The position numbers and the translations under genes are program-made. The notes under the pieces are model-generated. The model searched no databases and had not been told where the DNA came from. It saw nothing but the letters and a program-made list of their open reading frames with translations. From Oasisia sp. SBJ-2009 (lineage: Eukaryota > Annelida > Polychaeta > Sabellida > Siboglinidae), in contig OZ024856.1 in assembly GCA_964017155.1 (NCBI GenBank), positions 1,335,201-1,399,200 of the forward strand: a stretch of DNA of 64,000 nucleotides, in the 5' to 3' direction. Below, in pieces: positions 54,591 to 64,000 of this stretch (positions within the stretch are counted from its first letter, which is position 1; each line of letters begins with the position of its first letter).

Positions 54591-56565
54591 GACATTGCTC
54601 TAAGCATTACCACACACTATTGCCTATAATATAAAGGTGAACTTTGATATGTTGTAAAGGCATCCCGTGAGAGCCATAGAACAAGTGCATTGGTGGAGTA
54701 ACCGGTGTGGGAAACTTATTGCTCTATGAACCACATGTGACAGCAGTGTCAGCTGCAAGTAGACAAGTAGTGCATGAAGTGTGTCCTGGGCATGTAACCA
54801 CAAGCTCTGTTCTCTTCCTCTGTAGCTATTATAAGGTACCCGGTAATTGCAGTAACAACTGGCACAGATTCAGTCTTTGGGTCAGGTCTGTTATATTTGG
54901 CACCTGTCAGTCATGTTGTGTACCATGTCAATGGGTTGCTGTTGTGCAATAGTTATACTGTCAACTCATTGTGACTCAGGCCGGGGGTGACAAGTGGATT
55001 GTGCATGATCAACTTATCAACTAAACTACCATTTTGCTTCTATGACTTTGTTTTTATTTCCATTTGATGCTAATTATACCTGACAACTAATGTCTAATTT
55101 TAAAATGTCACATGTATGTTAGTTATCATGTGACGTATTATGATATTATAAACCCATGTTACATGTATAAAATTTAAATAGTCAACACTGAATTGGTTTC
55201 ATGTGACTGAGGTGTACATTTCAGTGTTACGGCTGTCAGATGTTGTGCTCGCTGAATATTGCATTCCCAGTGACTTGACATGAAATCGACTGCATCGCTT
55301 CAGCTGAAAATTGTTGCTAAAATAACACATTTTGTCAATAATATTATATGCTCTGAAAGTTGAATACTCTATAATTGATGTAGTTATGATATATTTAAAT
55401 TTCATAATCGTAAACCCGACAAATATGTCATTCACAATTAGCATAATGACTGCTGCTGTTAATTGCAGGTTTGCCTGTCGGTAATGTGTATAAAAAGGTA
55501 TATTATCGCTGGCATTAGTTATTTACAATGTTCATCGCTGGATATACCTGACAAATTACATTACTAATATTATAAAAACAATCATCTAAGCAAATTGTTA
55601 CTTGGTAAATTGCCATCAATGACATTATAAATAATGTTGTCCGCCGTTACTGCGGTCAAAGATTTTTGCAACCAGTTACACAAATATTAACATATCTCAG
55701 ACAAATTCAAAAATGCAGTAATCCATAAAAAGTGCTATTGCAATACTGAGGTGTCTGCCTAAAGGGCTATATAGAACAAGTGCTTAGTAGATAATTGTGC
55801 ATAAAATAGGCCTGGGCAAGGAATTTATTATAAACTGTCATTTTTGACTTAACACAACTTTTTAACTTATTACTAGAATAGCTCAATATTACAAGCATCC
55901 AAGGACAACAACATGGTCAACATGTACATAAATTATTAGAGTGGTATGACTAATATTTCCAGAGATATGCCATATTGAAAATGTGGGAATATGTTATTTT
56001 AGCAAATTGACACTTGGCAAGGGACAAGCACAAAATTGAAAAAAGTCACTAAAAGCGATAAAAATATGAATTTGTGAAAGATACATATTATATTCGGATA
56101 GTAAAACAAGTTTCATTCAACCATGTCATGTCGTTTGGGTTTTATATGACGTTTTACTTTTTTCCCCGATTACCTCGGGGGGAAATGTCAAAACTTCAAG
56201 GTAGGTAGTATAGATTCAAACAAAAATCTTTACTTTTCAACACAGATCAACCAAATTTAGCATGTAACTAGTTTTCAATAGAATTGAGCTATTTCTCATT
56301 GTTTGCATAAATTATGCAAATTAGGTATCCAATATGGCCGCCATGACAGTGAAAATTAGGTATATTTTGGCCATGCTCTAGTCAAACATATATTAAAGTT
56401 ACAAAATTTTAATTTAGCACAGGTATTGTTGTTATGTATATCTACTGCATGATTTTCACATAAATCATATAATTGTGTTGTTTACGTGAAATAAGAGTTC
56501 TTCTAAAAAATTCTCTAATTTGTGTAAAATTTTGACATAATTAACTAATCTATAATTTAGAAACC

Positions 56566-56569
<4 letters not shown>
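54591..56569. other. No recognised gene
   Basis: AT-rich unique sequence. A short hairpin around CCCCGATTACCTCGGGG lies at about 56163-56180. Confidence 0.4.

Positions 56570-56649
<80 letters not shown>
56570..56649. repeat. (AT)n microsatellite
   Basis: About 40 AT units. Confidence 0.96.
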
Positions 56650-56655
<6 letters not shown>

Positions 56656-59400
56656 TATTTGATTACATATGTTAATTGTCATATATGATCAAATGTAATA
56701 AAAGCATTATAAGATTATAATAACATATATTTATAAAATAATTGGTGTTAAATTGAACTACTAATCAGTTTAATAACAAATATTGTTATATGTAATATTG
56801 ATAAATTCCGAAATACATTCCATCATGTGGGTGAATGAATTTCAAAATGATTTGACAATACGTAATTATAATATAAACACAAAAAGATATATAAACTATA
56901 ATGTTATGGAATTACGACGCTAGGTCGATCAATTCTTCTCCAAGAATTGTTATTTCTTGTCTATGCTTTTTTTTAAATAAAATTGTATACTATTTCAAAG
57001 GCATTGTAAATGTAATAATCCATGTGTTGGGGAATACAAGTAGAAAGTCGGCTTTATCGCAACGGCGCAGACATTGCAGCGGCGTATGTTTGTCGTTGGT
57101 CTAGCTGAAATAGCGACGCATTATGCCGAATTTCGTATCAATTACTGTTGTGTGGACAATACAGTTGTAATAGTTGTCATCTATAATACGAGTAAAACAA
57201 CACGACGTGAAAAATATGTTCATAATTAAAGATCGTTTCTCAAGTAAACGGCGAGCTTCGACAGCTTCCTTGACACCCCTCACAACAAAGATCGCCTAGT
57301 CCTGGCGCCCAGCGTGATGTTGATATCTAGGTCAGCCTATTTCGTTGCAAGGGCAAACCCATAGATTTAGCAACAGGCAAATAGACGAATTATTCGCTAT
57401 AAATTATCAATAAAATGCAATACGTTGACCATGAGACAATTGGTAGCCGTTATGTGCCGTGATGTTTAGAAATTGCTAACATACGCGTGGAATACAACAT
57501 TAGCGACTTACTTACTACTAACGCGTGCGGCGATCTGCCGAAAACTCGAAGTGTCGCGACTCGGGGAAAATGTACCACCAGCTTTCAAAGGTGTGCGCCC
57601 CCACAAATAAAATGCTATATTCATAAAATGATATGTACTGGATAGCAAATTTCACGCCGGATCGAACGGTACCACACACTACGCGATCTGATGCGGAACG
57701 GCGACGTTGCTCACGAAATACGACCATGACATAAGTTGTCATGTTTAATTGCGTTTTAGCGGACGATTTCTTATTAGTTCAGCGTAGTGTGTATCACCAA
57801 TCGATAGAGCAATAATTTTTCTTCAAAATAAGCTTTATTCTGATTGAATTGGTCAAAAATTGACGCGGCGCAACGTTTCAGAAGAAAGCCTATTTTACGC
57901 TTAAATTGTCAGCCTGGTGGTAAACGCGATGAGGCGCTCGCGCTAGCGTAACAAGCATAGCATCTTAGCACAGGCGGCGTGTCGCAACAGGCCGATTTTT
58001 GTTGAGTAGGGGGTCGTTTTAAAATGCTACTGAACGCGTTATATTTTAGGAACAAGAACGAAATTTGAATTCCACAACGGTTAATATTTCTATGTGTAAG
58101 TCATGCAGCAATATGGTTAATTTGAGTGAAAAATCCTTGCCCAAGCCTACATAAAAACTATTTGAATAGCAGACATTGTCAAAGCTGGTGGATGTGCATG
58201 TCATATTCAAGTGTCACACACCATGTGGCCACTGGATGGACATGTCATACTGAAATGGTGAGACCTTTCTAAAAAAATAACCTTTTTTATTTTAGCAAAA
58301 TACAATTCCAAAAGTTACTAGGTAGTTGTTTGGTCCACACGTGTGCATGCATGTATCTGTAAGTGCGCAAGCATGCACACACATGCGCAAGCACGCACAC
58401 ATACCTGCATGCACACACACGCACACTTTGCCACTTGTGGACGTAAACAAGTTCAGTAACGTTGTCTGTGCCATATAAATGTGTGTAAGCTGCACATTTG
58501 TAACACCAAACTAAGTAGATAGTATCACATAGATAATACCCACTGCACAACATACCCAGTCGTGTGATTGAATCTGTAGGTACCAATTAGTTACCAAAGA
58601 GGGACGCAAGCAGAAGGCACTAGCATAAACTGGTCATTTAAAGGAGGAATGTTTATCATAAGCTGGCCAGCCATCTAAACTGAAATACACACACATACCA
58701 ACACAATCTGCAACATAAAAAAATTACATGTTGAAAAAACTTTTAAAAGCGCTACTTTCAGTTTCATTAAATAGTTCCACTACACAGTAAAATAAAGCTA
58801 TATAGAAAGTGTCATTGCTGGCTGTGAGTGGTGGAGGTAAAATAAACCCTGGCACGGATGACTGCTTATATATATTTTTTATCTATTCATTTTTTAAACA
58901 TATTTGAAGTGTTATATCTACGTAGATGTGCTAATGTATGTACCAATTGTATATGGGTTTTTACCTGAAATAAATGTATTCGTATTCGTATTCGTATAAC
59001 AGTTTTCTGGAAAACCACAATGCTCAGTGCTTCATGATTTAACAAGTTACATGTTTAAAAGTACACCACAAACACAATTTAGATCTAGTACACTTAGAGT
59101 GCGGCTGTCCCTGTGAGAGTCTAAATTCCAATAGTGCCTGGAGGGGTACACTGATTGCTTAGATTACAACTTAAGTGTGCCTATCGCTTTAGAACTGTTC
59201 ACTTTTTTAGATTATGCCAGTTATTAGGTGTTCACTGCTTATACAGAAACTACACTGTTTAGTTGGGTGACCAAAAAGTTTATTGATATGTTTATACTAC
59301 GGATTTGTTTCTGTCATAGAGGTGACTGAGAATGTTTTTGAATTTAACTAAAAAATTCATTGAAGAATTGCATGATACAAACATTCAACAACTACTACAC
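56650..59400. other. No supported gene; CpG-richer patch at 57.0-58.1 kb
   Basis: CpG is frequent at 57030-58030 against a depleted background, which may mark a promoter or unmethylated region. A motif-free ORF lies at 57742-57518 on the - strand. 58950-58997 ends in ATTCGT repeats typical of a retroposon 3' tail. Confidence 0.35.
58950..58997 (+). mobile_element. Retroposon-like 3' tail
   Basis: TTTTTACCTGAAATAAATGT followed by ATTCGT repeated three times, preceded by CCCTGGCACGGATGACTGC at 58846. The source element is not identified. Confidence 0.35.
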
Positions 59401-59429
59401 AGGGTGGTTGTGGCATTATGGTGCGTTAC

Positions 59430-59786
59430 ATTTTGCCGGTCCTGTCTTGGTAACGGTGCCAGTTCAGTTTGCTTGCACTGTCTAGATCAGTTTGATGAGA
59501 TGTAGTTTGTATACGTGCTGAGTTATTTATGAGTGCGCCGTGTCGGTGGCGTTGTGTGGTGTAAGTGGCGCAGCCGTCAGACTTTGCTTTATGTGTCACT
59601 CGCTCACTGATGAGACTGGCACAGCACAGCACTGCACAGCTGAGGCGAGGCTCTATCAGTGAGTAGCTACCGTCTGCTCCATACAGCCGTGTGCGTGTCC
59701 TGTCAGTCACCCATGGTTTGTCGGACCACTGTCCTTCCACGGATCTAACTGACCACACTGTATGGAGTGTAGTGTGAGAGACGACA
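59430..59786 (+). promoter_or_regulatory. Possible promoter/5'UTR of the 59787 exon
   Basis: A locally GC- and CpG-richer stretch directly upstream of the ATG, without TATA. Assigned by position and composition only. Confidence 0.3.
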
Positions 59787-59965
59787 ATGTGTAACTACTG
59801 TCTGTACAAGCGGAAGGATGACAGCGCGGGGAGTGAGAGAGACAGGGAGCTACATCACGCGATCCCTGTGAAACACGGCGCTGAATCGCCGCCGCCACAG
59901 CCGCCAGTGGCTGCTAGTGCTGCTCCCACGGAGACTCCCGCACCCGCACCGATTGGGGAAACAAG
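59787..59965 (+). CDS. Probable first coding exon of an unidentified gene
   Basis: ATG at 59787 opens 59 codons plus two bases ending at the donor ACAAG/GTGGGC. The peptide starts MCNYCLYKRKDD; two cysteines near the N terminus followed by basic residues suit palmitoylation. It continues into a charged region and a Pro/Ala-rich stretch (ESPPPQPPVAASAAPTETPA). Upstream DNA to about 59430 is GC-richer than its surroundings, as expected for a 5'UTR and promoter. Later exons are not found in the window. Family not recognised. Confidence 0.5.
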
Positions 59966-62459
59966 GTGGGCAGTTGTTTTTTGAGCCAGTCCCTGGGGTT
60001 GGGGCGTGCATGGCAGACGTGCAGGGTGTGAGCACACGAAGGTCATAATGGAGTGGCTGTGCTCAACGTCAAGTGGTCGTCTCTTCATAGACACAGTGTA
60101 GGCATCCACAACAGGGCACATCTCTGTCTTGCCGGCTGTCGCTATCAAAATATTCACCTGTCAGCAAAACAACATTTAGTGTAGATCCAGTGCTTCAGTT
60201 GCCAGTGGTGCGGTGTGGTCACAGCCTGGCCCACATACATCAGGTGACAAGCTATTTCTGTCACAAAGAAGCACTGTAATGTACCATAAGTAGCAGGCAT
60301 TACTGTACAGGACAGGTAGACGGAAGACAGTTTTGAACGATTGTGAACAACTTCATAAACTATCAACCTTAATGTGTGCTCAGTAATTATCCCTGAAAGC
60401 ACTAACAACTAAAGTGAAAGGCTGACGGCTGTTTGTATATAACCAATGCTTTAAATTATGTGCATTCTGATTTGATAAAGTAAGGTAAGCCATGAAAATA
60501 GATTGTCACTGTGGTTGTAGATACTTAATTTAATTAGATTGGTGTCCTGGCAAAAATTACCTGTGTCATCATGCTATTCATAATTTTCATGAACAATCTT
60601 CTAATAAATTGCTGTTTTTAAGGTATGACAATATCAAATTATTATCTGCAAATGATTGGTTATCTGGAATTTACTAAACATCATATTACACTTGAAGTTA
60701 TTTTGTGCAAATTATTTTAATAATAATAATATTTATGAAACACTCCCATCATTATTGCTGTCACTTTCTTTACGTACGTGCAGTTTAAACTTAAAAATTA
60801 ATGATAAAACGTACAAACATAGCTTTATCTAGAGACCCGTCCACCCGTCATTTGGACGGGTGAAAACGAATATGGACGGGTAGAAATATGGAGGACGGGT
60901 TGTGGACGGGCAAAAAAATGAAGGAGCAAAAAAAAAGGCCTTCCAAAACCCTAGATATTGTTAGTTATGCCTCGAAAGTGAGTGTAAATGGTGTCAAATG
61001 TGTGTTTGTAGCCCATTCCAGGTCATCAGGCACAATTTGAAAGTTTATAAACTAGCTTAACAGTTAATATCAACGTGTCCACCAAAACATGTGACTGGCA
61101 AACCAAAACATGTGACTGGCAATAATTTGATCCTGCATAAAGCCCTGCGTACAAAACCTAATTATTGTAACATATTATGATCCATGTTACAAAAGGTTCG
61201 AGATTGGGGGAAAAACTTAAATGTTTTATTAAAAACTTCATTTTGGTATATCATCATGTGCTAATTCTTTTGTGTCATATATCTTGGCGAAAATAAAACA
61301 ATATATATATATATATATATATATAATTATTATATATATATATATATATAATCTACCAATAATTAATATTAGATAGGAAGAAAACATATTGGATGCCCCA
61401 TTTTTGTCTACCGGTACAAGTTTAGTTAATACTATGACTAAGAGTCCACTTTTTGCTAGGATCAAGTGACAGCAAATCTACCCTAGTTTGCCCGTTTATC
61501 AGTTTCAGTCCCATTGTTGACGATGGTCCATGCTTTGCTAATCTGCAGACAGTGTTTTTATTTGAGTTGATAATTTCTATTTTGACTCTCTCTCTCAGTG
61601 TGTGAACCAGCAGTTTTATTGCGGCTGAGACAAGAGGGCACTCGAGGCATGTTCTTGTGCCATTACGTGGCCGCAAACATGTATTTAACCCATATACACT
61701 GTACTGGTTCTAGCACAGATGTATATGAAGGATTGTTCCTGCTAGTTATTAGAAACAGGCTTGCTGGATGTATAGTTATACACAGAAATTCCTATCAGTG
61801 AGGGACTGTGCGGCTGTATAGGTTTCATACAATGTCATGGAAGTGATGCTAAAAGATTTAGTAACCATATTGTCATATCGTTATTGATCAATTTGCTGAG
61901 TAAATATTGAGCTGCCCAAGTTGTCATACCCAGACGAATGTCTAAAAAGTCAAAATTTATTAACCTTACACATGGGCCCACTAGATCACAAGTACAATTT
62001 CAGTCTGATACATGCGAAACTGACAGAGAAGTGGGTCGAAATGCTATTGTCTGTGTTAAGCAATGACACTTTTCAAATGCCTGTAATTTGAGAAGTTGCA
62101 TATTTTTTCAACAGCCATTGACGTACAACTTTGTAGATACCATAATTATCTCTACAATTGTGTAAAAACATGAAATTCCAGTCAGAACTTCCCTTCCAGC
62201 ACTTGGAGCCTTTTAATTTTTTAGTCCTTTGTGCCAGTTGCGACCGGTTTGAACTTTGAGACACTTCACACTGGGCCGGTATTTACTGTACTAAGTCGCT
62301 GTTGCAATGTCAGTACCCAAGTGTGCATTTGCTATTTTTGAATTGCTTACCATTCTGCACAGTTAAGAAACATCGGAAGTAATTAGAAAGTGGTTTATGA
62401 TCATTTCACCTCAATGCAACTGGTAATGTCTACGTGGTTTTCACAGTGACAATGTACAG
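59966..62459. other. Probable intron, no further exon recognised
   Basis: Contains GGACGGGT words at 60840-60920, an AT microsatellite at 61301-61350 and a motif-free ORF at 61598-61801 preceded by TCTCTCTCTCAG. Confidence 0.35.
61301..61350. repeat. (AT)n microsatellite
   Basis: AT dinucleotides interrupted by AATTATT. Confidence 0.92.
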
Positions 62460-62850
62460 TATACCGCGAGGTTTCAGTGGTTTTTGAAGCAGAAGGACAG
62501 TCATTGGACAGAGTATGTGCATACACAACTGACAGAGCTCTGGCCAGGCAGTAGTTTGGGATTTCTAGCCCATGAGTAGGCAGTGAGTCCTAGGTCAGAC
62601 TTCACTGTGTGATCTACCGGGAACTGCCTGCATCCAAAACGCACCTGCCAGAGCTAAGAGAAGTTCTTAATGATATAGTCAAGATGGTAAATGCCATTAA
62701 GTCTAGCGCCCTGAACCCCCGTGCACCCCCCCCCAATCTCTTCCGCTTCTTGTGTCAGGAGCACGACAGAGATCACATGATCACTATTCCAAACAGAGGT
62801 CTGTTGATTATTATGGCAATCCACGTGATAAACAGGGTGGAGATTTAAAA
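62460..62850 (+). pseudogene. Decayed hAT-family transposase fragment
   Basis: The frame from about 62600 reads HCVIYRELPASKTHLPELRE then VLNDIVKMVNAIKSSALNPR and LFRFLCQEHD. It follows the order C-I-H-R-E-LA-S-K, V-x-D-V-VK-VN-IKS-LN-R, F-LC-E known from hAT transposases and ZBED5/SCAND3-like host proteins. Upstream, GSSLGFLAHE in another frame fits the preceding segment. After the C-terminal NRGLL the frame drifts to a stop, so it is broken on both sides. Confidence 0.65.
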
Positions 62851-63136
62851 CCTAGTTCCTAGATCTGAGCGAGCATGATGCAATCTTTCTCAGAAACCCT
62901 TTCAATGTGGACAAGCAATCTCTATGAAGAGAACTTTTTGGTTTGCCCCTAATGTATTTTAAGGTCTCCTTTTGACTACGAGGGTGCCACGTGTCTGTCT
63001 TACAATCACTTTTGTTTCATTCTGAAAGTCGTCACAATCACATAAACATTTCTAACAATGCGGGGAAGGGTTAAAATAACATGATGCACATAGATAAGAT
63101 ATCTGTAGTCACAAGGAATGTTCAGTACAGTGAACA
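62851..63136. other. Unique sequence, nothing recognised
   Basis: Short spacer between the transposase fragment and the terminal minisatellite. Confidence 0.4.
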
Positions 63137-64000
63137 GTGACACAGGTATGGGTGTGTGACACAGGTCTGGATGTGTGACACAGGTCTGGATGTGTGACAC
63201 AGGTCTGGATGTGTGACACAGGTCTGGGTGTGTGACACAGGTCTAGGTGTGTGACACAGGTCTGGGTGTGTGACACAGGTCTGGATGTGTGACACAGGTC
63301 TGGATGTGTGACACAGGTCTGGGTGTGTGACACAGGTCTGGATGTGTGACACAGGTATGGGTGTGTGACACAGGTATGGGTGTGTGACACAGGTCTGGAT
63401 GTGTGACACAGGTCTGGATGTGTGACACAGGTCTGGGTGTGTGACACAGGTCTGGGTGTGTGACACAGGTCTGGATGTGTGACACAGGTCTGGGTGTGTG
63501 ACACAGGTCTAGGTGTGTGACACAGGTCTGGATGTGTGACACAGGTCTGGGTGTGTGACACAGGTCTGGATGTGTGACACAGGTCTGGGTGTGTGACACA
63601 GGTCTGGGTGTGTGACACAGGTCTGGATGTGTGACACAGGTCTGGGTGTGTGACACAGGTCTGGAGGTCTGGGTGTGTGACACAGGTCTGGGTGTGTGAC
63701 ACAGGTCTGGATGTGTGACACAGGTCTGGGTGTGTGACACAGGTCTGGAGGTCTGGGTGTGTGACACAGGTCTGGGTGTGTGACACAGGTCTGGGTGTGT
63801 GACACAGGTCTGGGTGTGTGGCACAGGTCTGGATGTGTGACACAGGTCTGGGTGTGTGACACAGGTCTGGATGTGTGACACAGGTCTGGATGTGTGACAC
63901 AGGTCTGGGTGTGTGGCACAGGTCTGGATGTGTGACACAGGTCTGGGTGTGTGACACAGGTCTGGGTGTGTGACACAGGTCTGGGTGTGTGACACAGGTC
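63137..64000. repeat. 19-bp minisatellite running off the window end
   Basis: About 45 copies of GTGTGTGACACAGGTCTGG with GGAT/GGGT alternation; TATGG and GGCACAGG variants. Two nine-base insertions (GTCTGGAG) occur near 63662 and 63746, each inside an otherwise repeated block. Confidence 0.95.

Noticed and set aside
57518..57742. 74-codon - strand ORF in the CpG-rich patch
   Set aside because: No motif, and no splice-site or cDNA-type support.
60836..60920. GGACGGGT repeats as a regulatory array
   Set aside because: Only about five irregularly spaced copies; more likely a decayed repeat.
63109..63995. 282-codon SHTQTCVTHPDLC ORF
   Set aside because: 19-bp minisatellite translated on the - strand.

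Overview
The window looks like nuclear DNA of an invertebrate animal. Genes are broken into short exons with GT-AG introns, AATAAA poly(A) signals are visible, there is a CR1-clade LINE, tRNA-derived SINE heads and fold-back elements, and no operons or ribosome binding sites. About a sixth of the window is minisatellite. Several arrays are built out of, or sit directly against, splice junctions. From memory (not checked), intronic minisatellites of this kind, called 'mirages', were described in amphioxus, so a cephalochordate is my leading guess. Another invertebrate deuterostome or a mollusc is possible.

Layout. (1) 580-22462, + strand: 16 exons of a multi-C2-domain protein whose 5' end lies outside the window. 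Every junction is phase-consistent and the exons total 585 codons including the stop. Two C2 domains keep calcium-binding aspartates; a third, C-terminal C2-like domain lacks them. The 3'UTR starts with a 13-bp minisatellite and AATAAA signals lie at 23599 and 24068. (2) 24394-28702, - strand, convergent with the first gene: a two-exon gene for an 82-residue single-pass membrane protein with a mitochondrial-type N terminus. Its 4-kb intron holds a frameshifted CR1 LINE and two fold-back elements. (3) 28.7-37.4 kb: long AT repeat, SINE, a comparatively CpG-rich stretch with promoter-like ETS, CRE and NRF1-type sites, five related exon-like modules on the - strand, a 778-bp fold-back element and a Z-DNA-type TG/TGCG tract. 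(4) 37.4-59.5 kb: mostly AT-rich DNA without recognisable exons, with small minisatellites, palindromes and dispersed repeats. (5) 59787-59965, + strand: probable first coding exon of another gene. (6) 62.46-62.85 kb: decayed hAT-type transposase fragment. (7) 63137-64000: 19-bp minisatellite running off the end.

The most striking feature is inside the C2 gene. Intron 9 carries 20 tandem copies of its own exon end plus 5' splice site. Intron 11 carries about 54 tandem copies of its own donor at one end and about nine copies of its branch-point region at the other. Intron 13 carries about 19 tandem copies of a 3' splice site, the last of which is the real acceptor. Four further arrays start or stop within about 50 bp of a splice site or the stop codon. 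The very long open frames across these arrays (up to about 1,500 codons on both strands) are artefacts of repeat units without stops.
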